NCBI GenBank assembly: GCA_016840025.1
Contig: JAEOTF010000550.1
Span: forward strand, 1 to 5,135
Source of the DNA: Candidatus Hodarchaeota archaeon
GTDB taxonomy: Archaea > Asgardarchaeota > Heimdallarchaeia > Hodarchaeales > YT1-039
Reading direction: 5' to 3'
Length of the DNA: 5,135 nucleotides
Shown here: in pieces, positions 1 to 5,135 of the stretch
Layout of the letters: each line of letters opens with the position of its first letter
Position numbering within the stretch: position 1 is the first letter of the stretch
Program-made: the position numbers and the translations under genes
Notes under the pieces: generated by a model
Database searches by the model: none
Told to the model about the DNA's origin: nothing
Seen by the model: the letters and a program-made list of their open reading frames with translations, nothing else

Positions 1-111
1 ACCATTTGGTCCAACAAGACCTGCGATTTCATTCTCTTTTATATTAAGATCGACATTATTTACTGCCTGAAGTCCTCCAAAGCGCTTTGATACGCTTATG
101 CACTTTAGCAA
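1..111 (-). CDS. livG: Branched-chain amino-acid ABC transporter ATPase, LivG type (N-terminal fragment)
   Basis: This is the first 37 codons of an ABC-transporter ATPase; the rest lies off the left edge. The translation contains SKRFGGLQAVNNVDL followed by a glutamate-rich strand and GLVGPNG, so the window ends inside the Walker A motif (GPNGxGK expected). The 'KRFGGLQAV' segment is characteristic of LivG, the cytoplasmic ATPase of branched-chain amino-acid importers (LivFGHMK), although related urea or polar amino-acid importers cannot be excluded from so little. A stop lies in frame at 124-126, so the start must be TTG at 111 or GTG at 117. I chose TTG because GGAG (minus strand, 121-124) lies 9 nt before it, against only 3 nt before the GTG. 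The gene is divergent from the ACT-domain gene, a pairing that would suit an amino-acid-responsive locus (inference). Confidence 0.78.
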   Translation of the reverse strand, partial: MLKCISVSKRFGGLQAVNNVDLNIKENEIAGLVGPNG

Positions 112-198
112 ACACACATTCTCCTATCACGGGTTGGATACTATACTTTACGTGAAAATATAAATATTATTTGAAGCTAATTGAGATTAGGTGTTAAA
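112..198. promoter_or_regulatory. Divergent promoter region between livG-like and ACT-domain genes
   Basis: This 87-bp gap must hold the start signals of both flanking divergent genes. On the plus strand, an A-rich element running into ATATAAATA (about 158-166) looks like an archaeal TATA box. With the usual spacing of about 25 nt, transcription would begin near 185-190, just before the AGGTG at 189-193. The same AT-rich block read on the minus strand (TTTATATTTT) could serve the livG-like gene with a leader of about 20-25 nt. A second minus-strand candidate, TAAAGTATAGTAT (138-150), would place the start almost at the gene. No clear operator palindrome was seen. Confidence 0.45.
189..193 (+). 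promoter_or_regulatory. Ribosome-binding site AGGTG that decides the ACT gene start
   Basis: AGGTG matches the 3' part of the consensus GGAGGTGATC and stands 5 nt before TTG at 199. The reading frame is open further upstream to a TTG at 181, but nothing resembling a binding site precedes that codon, and the predicted transcription start falls after it. This favours 199 as the start. Confidence 0.6.
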
Positions 199-645
199 TT
201 GCCAATAACACAAGTTAGTGTATATTTAGATAACAGACCAGGATCATTATCTGAAGCAATGAATCAACTAGACAGAAACCAAATCGAAATCTTTGCACTA
301 TCAATTGCGGATGCTGGCGAATTTGGATTAGTTAGAATGATAACAGAAGATCCCGAAAAAACTACAAAAGTTCTAGAGGAAAACGATTTTAATCTTGCAA
401 AATCTAAGAAAAACACGCAAGTAACCGCAATTTTTATCTCAGAAAAAAATAAAATATCAAAAATTACCAAAATTTTAGCAAGTATGAACCTAAACATAGA
501 ATACGCGTATTCATCAGCTGTACACATTGATGGAAAAATCGCATTAATTCTTCGAATAAATGAAGTGGAAAAAGCAGAATGGTTACTAAGTAATAATGGT
601 ATCAAAATATTAACTCTAGAAGAGATCAAAAGATATTTTCGATAA
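199..645 (+). CDS. Tandem ACT-domain protein (amino-acid-binding regulator)
   Basis: This is a 148-residue soluble protein made of two ACT domains, as in the stand-alone ACT-domain family (COG4747) of archaea and anaerobic bacteria. ACT domains bind small ligands, usually amino acids, and control enzymes or transcription. No partner enzyme is fused here, and there is no signal peptide or membrane segment. Domain 1 (about residues 5-65) has the ligand-turn motif DNRPGSL (11-17), followed by the family's 'IFALSIADAGEFG' segment (31-43) and a DPEK helix start (51-54). Domain 2 (about 74-140) keeps the helix and 'MNLNIEYAYSS' strand, but its turn reads SEKNKIS where a PGG-type turn is usual. TTG at 199 is chosen for its AGGTG site; TTG at 181 would add six residues. 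Relatives often sit beside Liv transporters, phenylacetate-CoA ligase or indolepyruvate oxidoreductase genes, which suits the divergent livG-like gene. The natural ligand is unknown. Confidence 0.85.
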   Translation: MPITQVSVYLDNRPGSLSEAMNQLDRNQIEIFALSIADAGEFGLVRMITEDPEKTTKVLEENDFNLAKSKKNTQVTAIFISEKNKISKITKILASMNLNIEYAYSSAVHIDGKIALILRINEVEKAEWLLSNNGIKILTLEEIKRYFR

Positions 646-660
646 TGAATTATATTTCTT

Positions 661-692
661 AAATTACTTTTCTTATATTAAGTGTAATTTTT
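661..692. terminator. AT-rich inverted repeat with T-tract between convergent genes
   Basis: AAATTAC (661-667) and GTAATTT (684-690) form a perfect 7-bp inverted repeat. Inside it, CTTA (672-675) and TAAG (679-682) can add a second short stem around a 3-nt loop. The plus-strand right arm runs into TTTTT (688-692), and TTTTCTT precedes it, so on the plus strand it resembles a weak hairpin plus U-tract after the ACT gene. It begins 15 bp after the ACT stop and abuts the UPF0280 stop, so it may mark the end of both transcripts. The stem is AT-rich and weak. In archaea the T-tracts alone may be what matters. Confidence 0.4.
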
Positions 693-1428
693 AACATTCT
701 GGATTGATCTTTATTATTTTTGGGATTTGTCCTGCAGTACCAATCAATTCATTATAAATAATCAAAACACCCAAAACACCTTGTATTGATTTTGCTTTTT
801 TTATTCCAAGTTCGATCTTATCACTAGACTGTTTACCTTTAACCACATTACAAACAGCTGTTGCTGCTGCATCAGCTAAACCAGCAGTTTCACAAAAGAT
901 GGTAACAGCTTCAGCTTCTCCAAAACTCAAAGCATGACTAAAACGACCAGAACTGGTAGCAACACCAATAGGAAAATCAATCAATCTAAAACCAAACCGA
1001 TTAGAGAGACTAACATCCCCAGCTGATAAACATACATCTATTGGTACATTTGAAAATGCAGCAACTTCTCCTCCATTTTCAACAACCGCGATCTCACAAC
1101 CACTCTTTTTCATTTCCAATACAGCTAAATCAGCCAATACACCTGCAACTGAAGCCATAGGACCTACATCTGCTTCTGCACTATATTTAGCCATTAATTC
1201 AACAATTAAAGGACAGTTTGTAACATGAATTGGCTCAAGACTAGTGAGAAACAAAGAATTTTCTTTACAATACTTTTCAAGTTCCATTCTATTTTTGATA
1301 ATTGAATCTCTAGCTAAATCAAAACCAATTTTTTTATCAGAAATAATAGTGCAACTTGATTCCTTAATCCTAAGAGGTGCTTTAAAAAGACGCTTATTTC
1401 TCTTCATAACAGTTTTTAGTTCTCCCAT
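691..1428 (-). CDS. UPF0280 / ApbE-like protein, putative persulfide-forming partner in homocysteine synthesis
   Basis: This is a 245-residue cytosolic protein of the UPF0280 family (COG2122), distantly related to ApbE flavin transferases. Family signatures include DVGPMASVAGVLADLAV (87-103), VVENGGEVAAF (115-125), GVATSSGRFSHALSFGEAEAV (155-175, the ApbE-like Ser-Gly-His region) and GLADAAATAVCNVV (183-196). UPF0280 genes recur beside the two homocysteine genes upstream here and have been linked genetically to sulfide assimilation and homocysteine formation in methanogens and sulfate reducers; the chemistry is unresolved. It is the last gene of the cassette, 20 nt after the NIL-ferredoxin stop. 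The start is uncertain. ATG at 1428 is the longest start that does not overlap the previous gene but lacks a spaced binding site. ATG at 1407 (238 residues) has GGGAG 14 nt upstream, which is rather far. ATG at 1482 would overlap the upstream gene by 34 nt and add non-conserved residues. Confidence 0.88.
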   Translation of the reverse strand: MGELKTVMKRNKRLFKAPLRIKESSCTIISDKKIGFDLARDSIIKNRMELEKYCKENSLFLTSLEPIHVTNCPLIVELMAKYSAEADVGPMASVAGVLADLAVLEMKKSGCEIAVVENGGEVAAFSNVPIDVCLSAGDVSLSNRFGFRLIDFPIGVATSSGRFSHALSFGEAEAVTIFCETAGLADAAATAVCNVVKGKQSSDKIELGIKKAKSIQGVLGVLIIYNELIGTAGQIPKIIKINPEC

Positions 1429-1448
1429 TCCTAGCAGCTTAAAAATTT

Positions 1449-1841
1449 TTACCCGACAGAGTTTATAGCTTTTGCAGGACAAGCATCAATACAAGCGTTA
1501 CAAGTACTTCCTAAACATTTTTCCGTATTAAAAGATAAAGAAAAATCTTTATCAAACGCAAGAGCTTCAACCGGACATATCGTGATACATGCCCCACAAC
1601 TAAAACATTCCTTTTCATCTATCTCAACCAGTTTTGGTAAAGTCACAATCAACCCTTTTTGACGAAAAGCCTTAACCACTTTTTCTAATGCCGCATCAGG
1701 TATTTCCGCTAGAAATTCACCACCCTTTGAGGTAATATTAGCTGTGATTATATTGATCGGAACATTGTGTTTCAGGATTATTTGAGAGATTATAGGTTTT
1801 CCAACTAAACTTTCTGAAAATCTTAATAGAATTTTCACCAT
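1449..1841 (-). CDS. NIL-domain 2[4Fe-4S] protein, iron-sulfur subunit of aspartate semialdehyde sulfurtransferase
   Basis: This 130-residue protein has an N-terminal NIL domain (about residues 1-72; 'LRFSESLVGKPIISQII' at 6-22) and a C-terminal bacterial-type ferredoxin domain. The NIL fold is otherwise known as the ligand-binding regulatory domain of MetN transporters. The first cluster motif is canonical: C79, C82, C85, C89 followed by Pro. The second is C109, C114, C117, C121 followed by Pro, with four residues instead of two after the first cysteine. In methanogens the orthologous protein works with the DUF39 protein in making homocysteine from aspartate semialdehyde and sulfide, presumably supplying electrons to release the thiol. 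ATG at 1841 is chosen because it gives the typical family N-terminus (MVKILLRF) and is preceded by AGTGAT with a 4-nt gap. GTG at 1850 or 1838 are alternatives. The start lies 5 nt after the DUF39 stop, implying translational coupling. Confidence 0.93.
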   Translation of the reverse strand: MVKILLRFSESLVGKPIISQIILKHNVPINIITANITSKGGEFLAEIPDAALEKVVKAFRQKGLIVTLPKLVEIDEKECFSCGACITICPVEALAFDKDFSLSFNTEKCLGSTCNACIDACPAKAINSVG

Positions 1842-1846
1842 GGCTA

Positions 1847-3364
1847 TCACTTTCCAAGGAGCCGAGAAACATCCTCAGCAGTAACTATTCCAAGTACTTT
1901 TCTTTCCCTATTTATAACAGGCAAAGCGGATATATTATGTCGCGCCATCTTTCTGGACGCAGTCTCTAAAGGTTCTCCAAGTTTTGCAGTTACTACACGC
2001 CGTGAAACAACACTTGACAATTCATTTTTACCTTCAGCCATAGCTCTTGTAACATCCCATGAAGTAACAATGCCTCGAAGTTTCCTGCTCTCGTCAACCA
2101 CGACGATATGATTAACAGACTTGGTTACAATTCTATTAGCAATCGATTGAATCTCTTCATCTTCTGTACAAGTCACAGCATCATGCATAACACTTGACAC
2201 AAAAGAAGTCTCTTGGGTTTGTCTCATAGGTTTAAATATTGTATCTATTGGAAGCCTTTCAACAGGATTTGATAAGTAAAAATCTTGGTTTTCTATCCAA
2301 AGTTTAAGCAATTCAGAAACTTGTTTAGCTTTTTTGAAACTTGATAATGAACTGGATCTAACTCGCTTTCCATTCACAGTTATTGAACCCGATTTTAAGT
2401 CTTTATAGTTAACCTTCCCAAGGTTTGGACGAGCCCTTCTTGGCACTCCATAATCAACAATATCAGTAAAAATATCTTCATCCCTAATAGCAGTCTTCTC
2501 AACTAACCCTTTATTCAAAAGGGGTATTGGAATACCTAACCCAACATAAAGCGTAGTTCCATAACCCGTAAACGAGGCTCCTTGAATGAATTCAGATGAC
2601 ATGTCTTTACAATTTCCTTTAACCATAATTGTACCAAACCTATTTTTTGGATCATGCTGAGTACCTTCACCAATAACATATCCTTGAGCACCACCTAGAA
2701 ATATTCGGGTTCCCAAACCAATTGTCTCATAGGTCAAATCATTCATTAAAGGATTTAATTCACCAGCACCAGAAAAATTAGCATTCCTAAATCTAGGAAG
2801 AAGCTTACCCATATAAGTATAAAGAGTTTGATCAAGACTATTTACAGCACAAACATATCGCTGGTAACAATTTCGAAAATTCAATAAATAAAATTGGTTT
2901 AAATCATCTTTGGTAAGATTAGTTTTAATCTGAGTTCGGGGATAACAATCAGTTCCATAAGATGTTGCCCTAAGTTCAACTTCTTTTCCCCCAATAAGAT
3001 CCTCGATTAAATGTCCCCCACCATAATCAAATGGTCGTTCTTCTGACATCTGAGTAGCACCAATAAAAAGATCAACTGCCGCACCAGGATGACAAACTTC
3101 AACATCATTTAACCAAGCTCTTTGAATTTTAATAGGTGGATCAGAATGACCAATATTAATCAATGCTCCTGAAGAACACATCGCTCCAAAAGTTCCAGTT
3201 GTTACAACATCAACTTCTTTGAGTGCAACTTCCACACCACTACTTTCTACTAGTTTCTTCATTTCCAGAGCTGTTAAAACTTGAACATCGCCATTACGAA
3301 TCTTTTCATTAATTTCTTCTACCGTTCTAAAATTCTTTTTAGCTGGAATTTCAATTGCCTCCAA
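1847..3364 (-). CDS. L-aspartate semialdehyde sulfurtransferase, DUF39 domain with C-terminal CBS pair
   Basis: This 505-residue cytosolic enzyme has a DUF39/COG1900 domain (about 12-375) followed by two CBS domains (about 388-447 and 449-505). It converts aspartate 4-semialdehyde plus sulfide, with reducing power, to homocysteine for methionine synthesis, as shown for Methanosarcina acetivorans MA1821. Conserved DUF39 blocks are VVTTGTFGAMCSSG (53-66), GHSDPPIKIQRAWLNDVE (72-89), YGGGHLIEDL (114-123), YGTDCYPR (136-143), TLYTYMG (180-186) and GTRIFLGG (218-225). C63 and C140 sit in the two blocks whose cysteines are implicated in persulfide chemistry in MA1821. Both CBS domains end with the ribose-contacting pattern GIVTxxDV (431-438, 492-499), so an adenosyl ligand is plausible; the related MJ0100 CBS pair binds SAM and MTA. 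The start is TTG at 3364 with GGTG 4 nt upstream. No ATG or GTG lies in frame before residue 35, which is inside the conserved region. It is the first gene of the cassette, 55 bp after carB. Confidence 0.95.
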   Translation of the reverse strand: MEAIEIPAKKNFRTVEEINEKIRNGDVQVLTALEMKKLVESSGVEVALKEVDVVTTGTFGAMCSSGALINIGHSDPPIKIQRAWLNDVEVCHPGAAVDLFIGATQMSEERPFDYGGGHLIEDLIGGKEVELRATSYGTDCYPRTQIKTNLTKDDLNQFYLLNFRNCYQRYVCAVNSLDQTLYTYMGKLLPRFRNANFSGAGELNPLMNDLTYETIGLGTRIFLGGAQGYVIGEGTQHDPKNRFGTIMVKGNCKDMSSEFIQGASFTGYGTTLYVGLGIPIPLLNKGLVEKTAIRDEDIFTDIVDYGVPRRARPNLGKVNYKDLKSGSITVNGKRVRSSSLSSFKKAKQVSELLKLWIENQDFYLSNPVERLPIDTIFKPMRQTQETSFVSSVMHDAVTCTEDEEIQSIANRIVTKSVNHIVVVDESRKLRGIVTSWDVTRAMAEGKNELSSVVSRRVVTAKLGEPLETASRKMARHNISALPVINRERKVLGIVTAEDVSRLLGK

Positions 3365-3368
3365 TAGA

Positions 3369-3372
3369 CACC
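3369..3372 (-). promoter_or_regulatory. Ribosome-binding site GGTG for the DUF39 gene
   Basis: On the minus strand GGTG lies 4 nt before TTG 3364, the same arrangement as the ACT gene (AGGTG, 5 nt, TTG). A stronger GGAGG (3358-3362) overlaps the TTG codon itself. If that were the true binding site, initiation would fall near codon 6 (ATT at 3347-3349, 8 nt downstream), which is not a usual start codon. Confidence 0.4.
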
Positions 3373-3395
3373 ATTTAGAAGAGGAGGGATTCAGA

Positions 3396-3407
3396 TTAAT
3401 ATATTAT
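3396..3407 (-). promoter_or_regulatory. Possible TATA box for the homocysteine operon
   Basis: Read on the minus strand, the stretch is ATAATATATTAA, preceded by TTTTTGC just after the carB stop. With a centre about 26 nt from the start site, transcription would begin near 3375, giving a leader of only about ten bases before TTG 3364. The TTTTT at 3410-3414 could also act as a carB terminator. The cassette may therefore have its own promoter rather than being read through from carB. No purine-rich BRE is evident, so this is tentative. Confidence 0.33.
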
Positions 3408-3419
3408 GCAAAAACAGAT

Positions 3420-5135
3420 TTACCAAAGTTTCCAAGGAAGGTCGTCCATATACTCGTTTAGCGATCGAATTGTTTCTCCATTGGTATCTCTTTTTTTCAA
3501 AACTTTTACTAAAGCTAATGCAAGTTCTAGATTTGTTATCACAGGCACATTAAATTCAACAGCTTGTCTTCTGATAATATAACCATCTGTTAAAACATCA
3601 GCCATGCTTTTCTTTTTTCTTCCCATTGGAACATTGATCACTAAATGTATTTTTCGTTCCTGGAGGTAGTCAAGAATGTTTGGACTCGCAGTAGTATCCT
3701 TAACTTTATGCAACACAGATACACTATCCACTCCAGCTTGCTGTAAAACCTTAGCTGTATTTTTGGTGGCATAGATCTTAAATCCCAACTTTGATAGATC
3801 TTTTGCTATTGGCACTACTCTTCGCTTGGGTTCTTCACCACCAACCGTTATCAGAACTGAACCGCCTTTCGGAGGGATTCTAAATTGTGCTGATTGTATT
3901 GCCTTTGAGAAAGCATCTTCAAAGTTTTCACCTAAGCAAGCTACTTCACCTGTACTTAACATCTCAACACCCAAAACCGGATCTGCTCCACTCAAGCGCA
4001 TAAAACTAAATTGTGGAACCTTGACGCTAACATGAGAGATAGGAGGAAGATCACAAGTTGGCAACTTTTCAAACTTCTTATTGAGCATAGCTAAAGTTGC
4101 TAGTTCAATCAGATTAACTCCTCGGGTTTTACTTACAAAAGGTATTGATCGAGAAGCTCGCAGATTACATTCAATAACATAAACTGTATCATCTTTTACA
4201 AGATATTGAATATTAAATGGTCCTTTGATGTTTAACGCATTCACAATTTTGTATGTAACATTCTCAATTTTTCTTTGTATAAGCAGTGAAAGGGTTTGAG
4301 GAGGAACACTAATACTCATTGTTGCATCTCCACTATGAATTCCAGCATTTTCTACATGCTCAACAATAGCACCAATAATGCAAGTCTCTCCGTCAGAAAC
4401 ACCGTCAACTTCAACTTCTTTAGCTTTGTTAATAAATTTCGAAATAACAACAGGCTGATCACGAGAAACTAAAGCAGCTAATTTTAGAAAATTTTCCAAA
4501 GAGACTTCATCATAAGCTACCCTCATAGCAGAACCAGACAAAACATAGCTAGGTCTAACAAGCACTGGATAACCAATTTTTTCCGCAAAACGTTTTGCGC
4601 TGACAATTGAAGTTAACTTACTCCAACTGGGTTGAAGAATATTTAGCCTATCCAATAGAGCACTGAATTTTGATCTATCTTCAGCTAAGTCAATGTCTTC
4701 AGCTGAAGTACCTAACCAATTTACTCCAGATTTAGATAACTTCATAGCTAAGTTATTGGGAATTTGTCCACCAACACTAGTAATTATTCCCAAAGGATTC
4801 TCCTTCTCATAAATATCAAGTATTCTCTCAATAGTTAATTCTTCAAAATACAATTTATCAGAGACATCATAATCAGTTGATACAGTCTCTGGATTATAAT
4901 TAACCATTATCGCTTCTTGAATATTGTTCTTCTTAAGAGCCCAAATAGTGTTGACTCCACACCAGTCAAATTCTACACTAGACCCTATCCTGAAAACACC
5001 AGATCCTAAAACGATAACCTTGCTTTTATGTTTTTTGAGCTCAATATCGTCTTCGTCCCCACCATAAGTCAAGTATAAATAATTTGTTTTTGCAGGCCAT
5101 TCAGCTGCTAAAGTATCAATCTGTTTTATTACAGG
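3420..5135 (-). CDS. carB: Carbamoyl-phosphate synthase large subunit, C-terminal half (partial at right edge)
   Basis: This 571-residue C-terminal fragment belongs to CPSase, which makes carbamoyl phosphate from bicarbonate, ammonia (from glutamine through CarA) and two ATP for pyrimidine and arginine synthesis. The reading frame stays open to the window edge. The codons there give KQIDTLAAEW, the end of the oligomerisation domain, so about the first 530 residues lie outside. TTG at 5072 is internal, not a start. In fragment numbering, the second pre-ATP-grasp domain (about 38-150) has LGSGVFRIGSSVEFDW and VNYNPETVSTDYD. The second ATP-grasp domain, which phosphorylates carbamate, (about 170-350) has LVRPSYVLSGSAM, EVEVDGVSDGE, ENAGIHSGDAT and the metal-binding strand VIECNLRASRS. 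The MGS-like allosteric domain (about 435-550) keeps the ATxxTA pattern (ATKNTA) equivalent to the effector-site threonines of E. coli CarB. The wording of many motifs is closer to eukaryotic CAD/CPS1 and some archaeal CarB than to E. coli. The C-terminus ends in RSLNEYMDDLPWKLW. Confidence 0.96.
   Translation of the reverse strand, partial: PVIKQIDTLAAEWPAKTNYLYLTYGGDEDDIELKKHKSKVIVLGSGVFRIGSSVEFDWCGVNTIWALKKNNIQEAIMVNYNPETVSTDYDVSDKLYFEELTIERILDIYEKENPLGIITSVGGQIPNNLAMKLSKSGVNWLGTSAEDIDLAEDRSKFSALLDRLNILQPSWSKLTSIVSAKRFAEKIGYPVLVRPSYVLSGSAMRVAYDEVSLENFLKLAALVSRDQPVVISKFINKAKEVEVDGVSDGETCIIGAIVEHVENAGIHSGDATMSISVPPQTLSLLIQRKIENVTYKIVNALNIKGPFNIQYLVKDDTVYVIECNLRASRSIPFVSKTRGVNLIELATLAMLNKKFEKLPTCDLPPISHVSVKVPQFSFMRLSGADPVLGVEMLSTGEVACLGENFEDAFSKAIQSAQFRIPPKGGSVLITVGGEEPKRRVVPIAKDLSKLGFKIYATKNTAKVLQQAGVDSVSVLHKVKDTTASPNILDYLQERKIHLVINVPMGRKKKSMADVLTDGYIIRRQAVEFNVPVITNLELALALVKVLKKRDTNGETIRSLNEYMDDLPWKLW

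Noticed and set aside
264..629. Open frame of 121 codons on the minus strand inside the ACT-domain gene
   Set aside because: It is antisense to a clearly recognisable ACT protein, shows no family pattern, and is rich in Ser, Ile and Phe as expected from the complement of AT-rich coding DNA.
1244..1468. Open frame of 74 codons on the plus strand over the UPF0280 start and the end of the NIL-ferredoxin gene
   Set aside because: Antisense to two well-supported genes, no binding site or recognisable domain.
1429..1482. Longer UPF0280 reading from ATG 1482
   Set aside because: It would overlap the end of the NIL-ferredoxin gene by 34 nt and add residues with no family resemblance, without a binding site.
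3358..3387. Possible leader hairpin: CCTCC (3383-3387) against GGAGG (3358-3362) on the minus strand
   Set aside because: Only five pairs with a 20-nt loop and no extension on either side. The likely transcription start near 3375 would leave the left arm out of the transcript.
3383..3600. GGAGG (3383-3387) on the plus strand followed by ATG at 3406 and an open frame of about 60 codons
   Set aside because: The spacing is too long (about 18 nt), the frame is antisense to the carB 3' end, and the product has no recognisable features. The GGAGG is more simply the complement of a pyrimidine-rich stretch.
3826..4035. Open frame of 69 codons on the plus strand inside carB
   Set aside because: Lies antisense to the conserved allosteric-linker part of CarB; no support of its own.
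5070..5072. TTG at 5072 as the start of a separate 550-residue protein
   Set aside because: The frame continues to the window edge with conserved CarB sequence (KQIDTLAAEW), so this is an internal leucine codon and not a split or stand-alone half-CPSase.

Overview
The window is AT-rich (roughly one-third GC by eye) and looks like anaerobic archaeal chromosome. Supporting signs are TATA-like elements just upstream of starts, ribosome-binding sites of the GGTG type, several TTG starts, and the homocysteine gene set of methanogens and other anaerobes. The CPSase large subunit resembles the archaeal/CAD-like lineage. A Bathyarchaeia- or Nitrososphaeria-related lineage would fit, but this is inference and no rRNA is present to settle it.

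Layout from left to right. Positions 1-111 (minus) are the first 37 codons of a branched-chain amino-acid ABC transporter ATPase (LivG type), cut inside its Walker A motif. A short AT-rich divergent promoter region (112-198) separates it from a small tandem-ACT-domain protein (199-645, plus). That gene converges with the end of a minus-strand operon, and a weak AT-rich inverted repeat with a T-tract (661-692) lies between the two stops. The operon reads 3364 to 691: a DUF39 + CBS-pair protein (L-aspartate semialdehyde sulfurtransferase), a NIL-domain protein with two [4Fe-4S] motifs (its iron-sulfur partner), and a UPF0280/ApbE-like protein (putative persulfide-forming or sulfide-handling partner). 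The right end (3420-5135, minus) is the C-terminal half of carB, which ends 55 bp upstream of the DUF39 start.

The central three genes form a complete, tightly packed cassette for making homocysteine directly from aspartate semialdehyde and sulfide, the anaerobic alternative to acyl-homoserine routes. The CBS pair suggests feedback by S-adenosylmethionine-type ligands. The flanking genes serve amino-acid uptake or sensing (LivG, ACT) and pyrimidine/arginine synthesis (CarB).

The cassette itself matches a described pathway. The less ordinary details are a C-x4-C spacing in the second ferredoxin motif, an ACT domain that has lost its glycine turn, the crowded start region of the DUF39 gene, and the CAD-like character of CarB. 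I see no tRNA, rRNA, CRISPR array, insertion sequence or other mobile element, and no gene-free stretch longer than about 90 bases.
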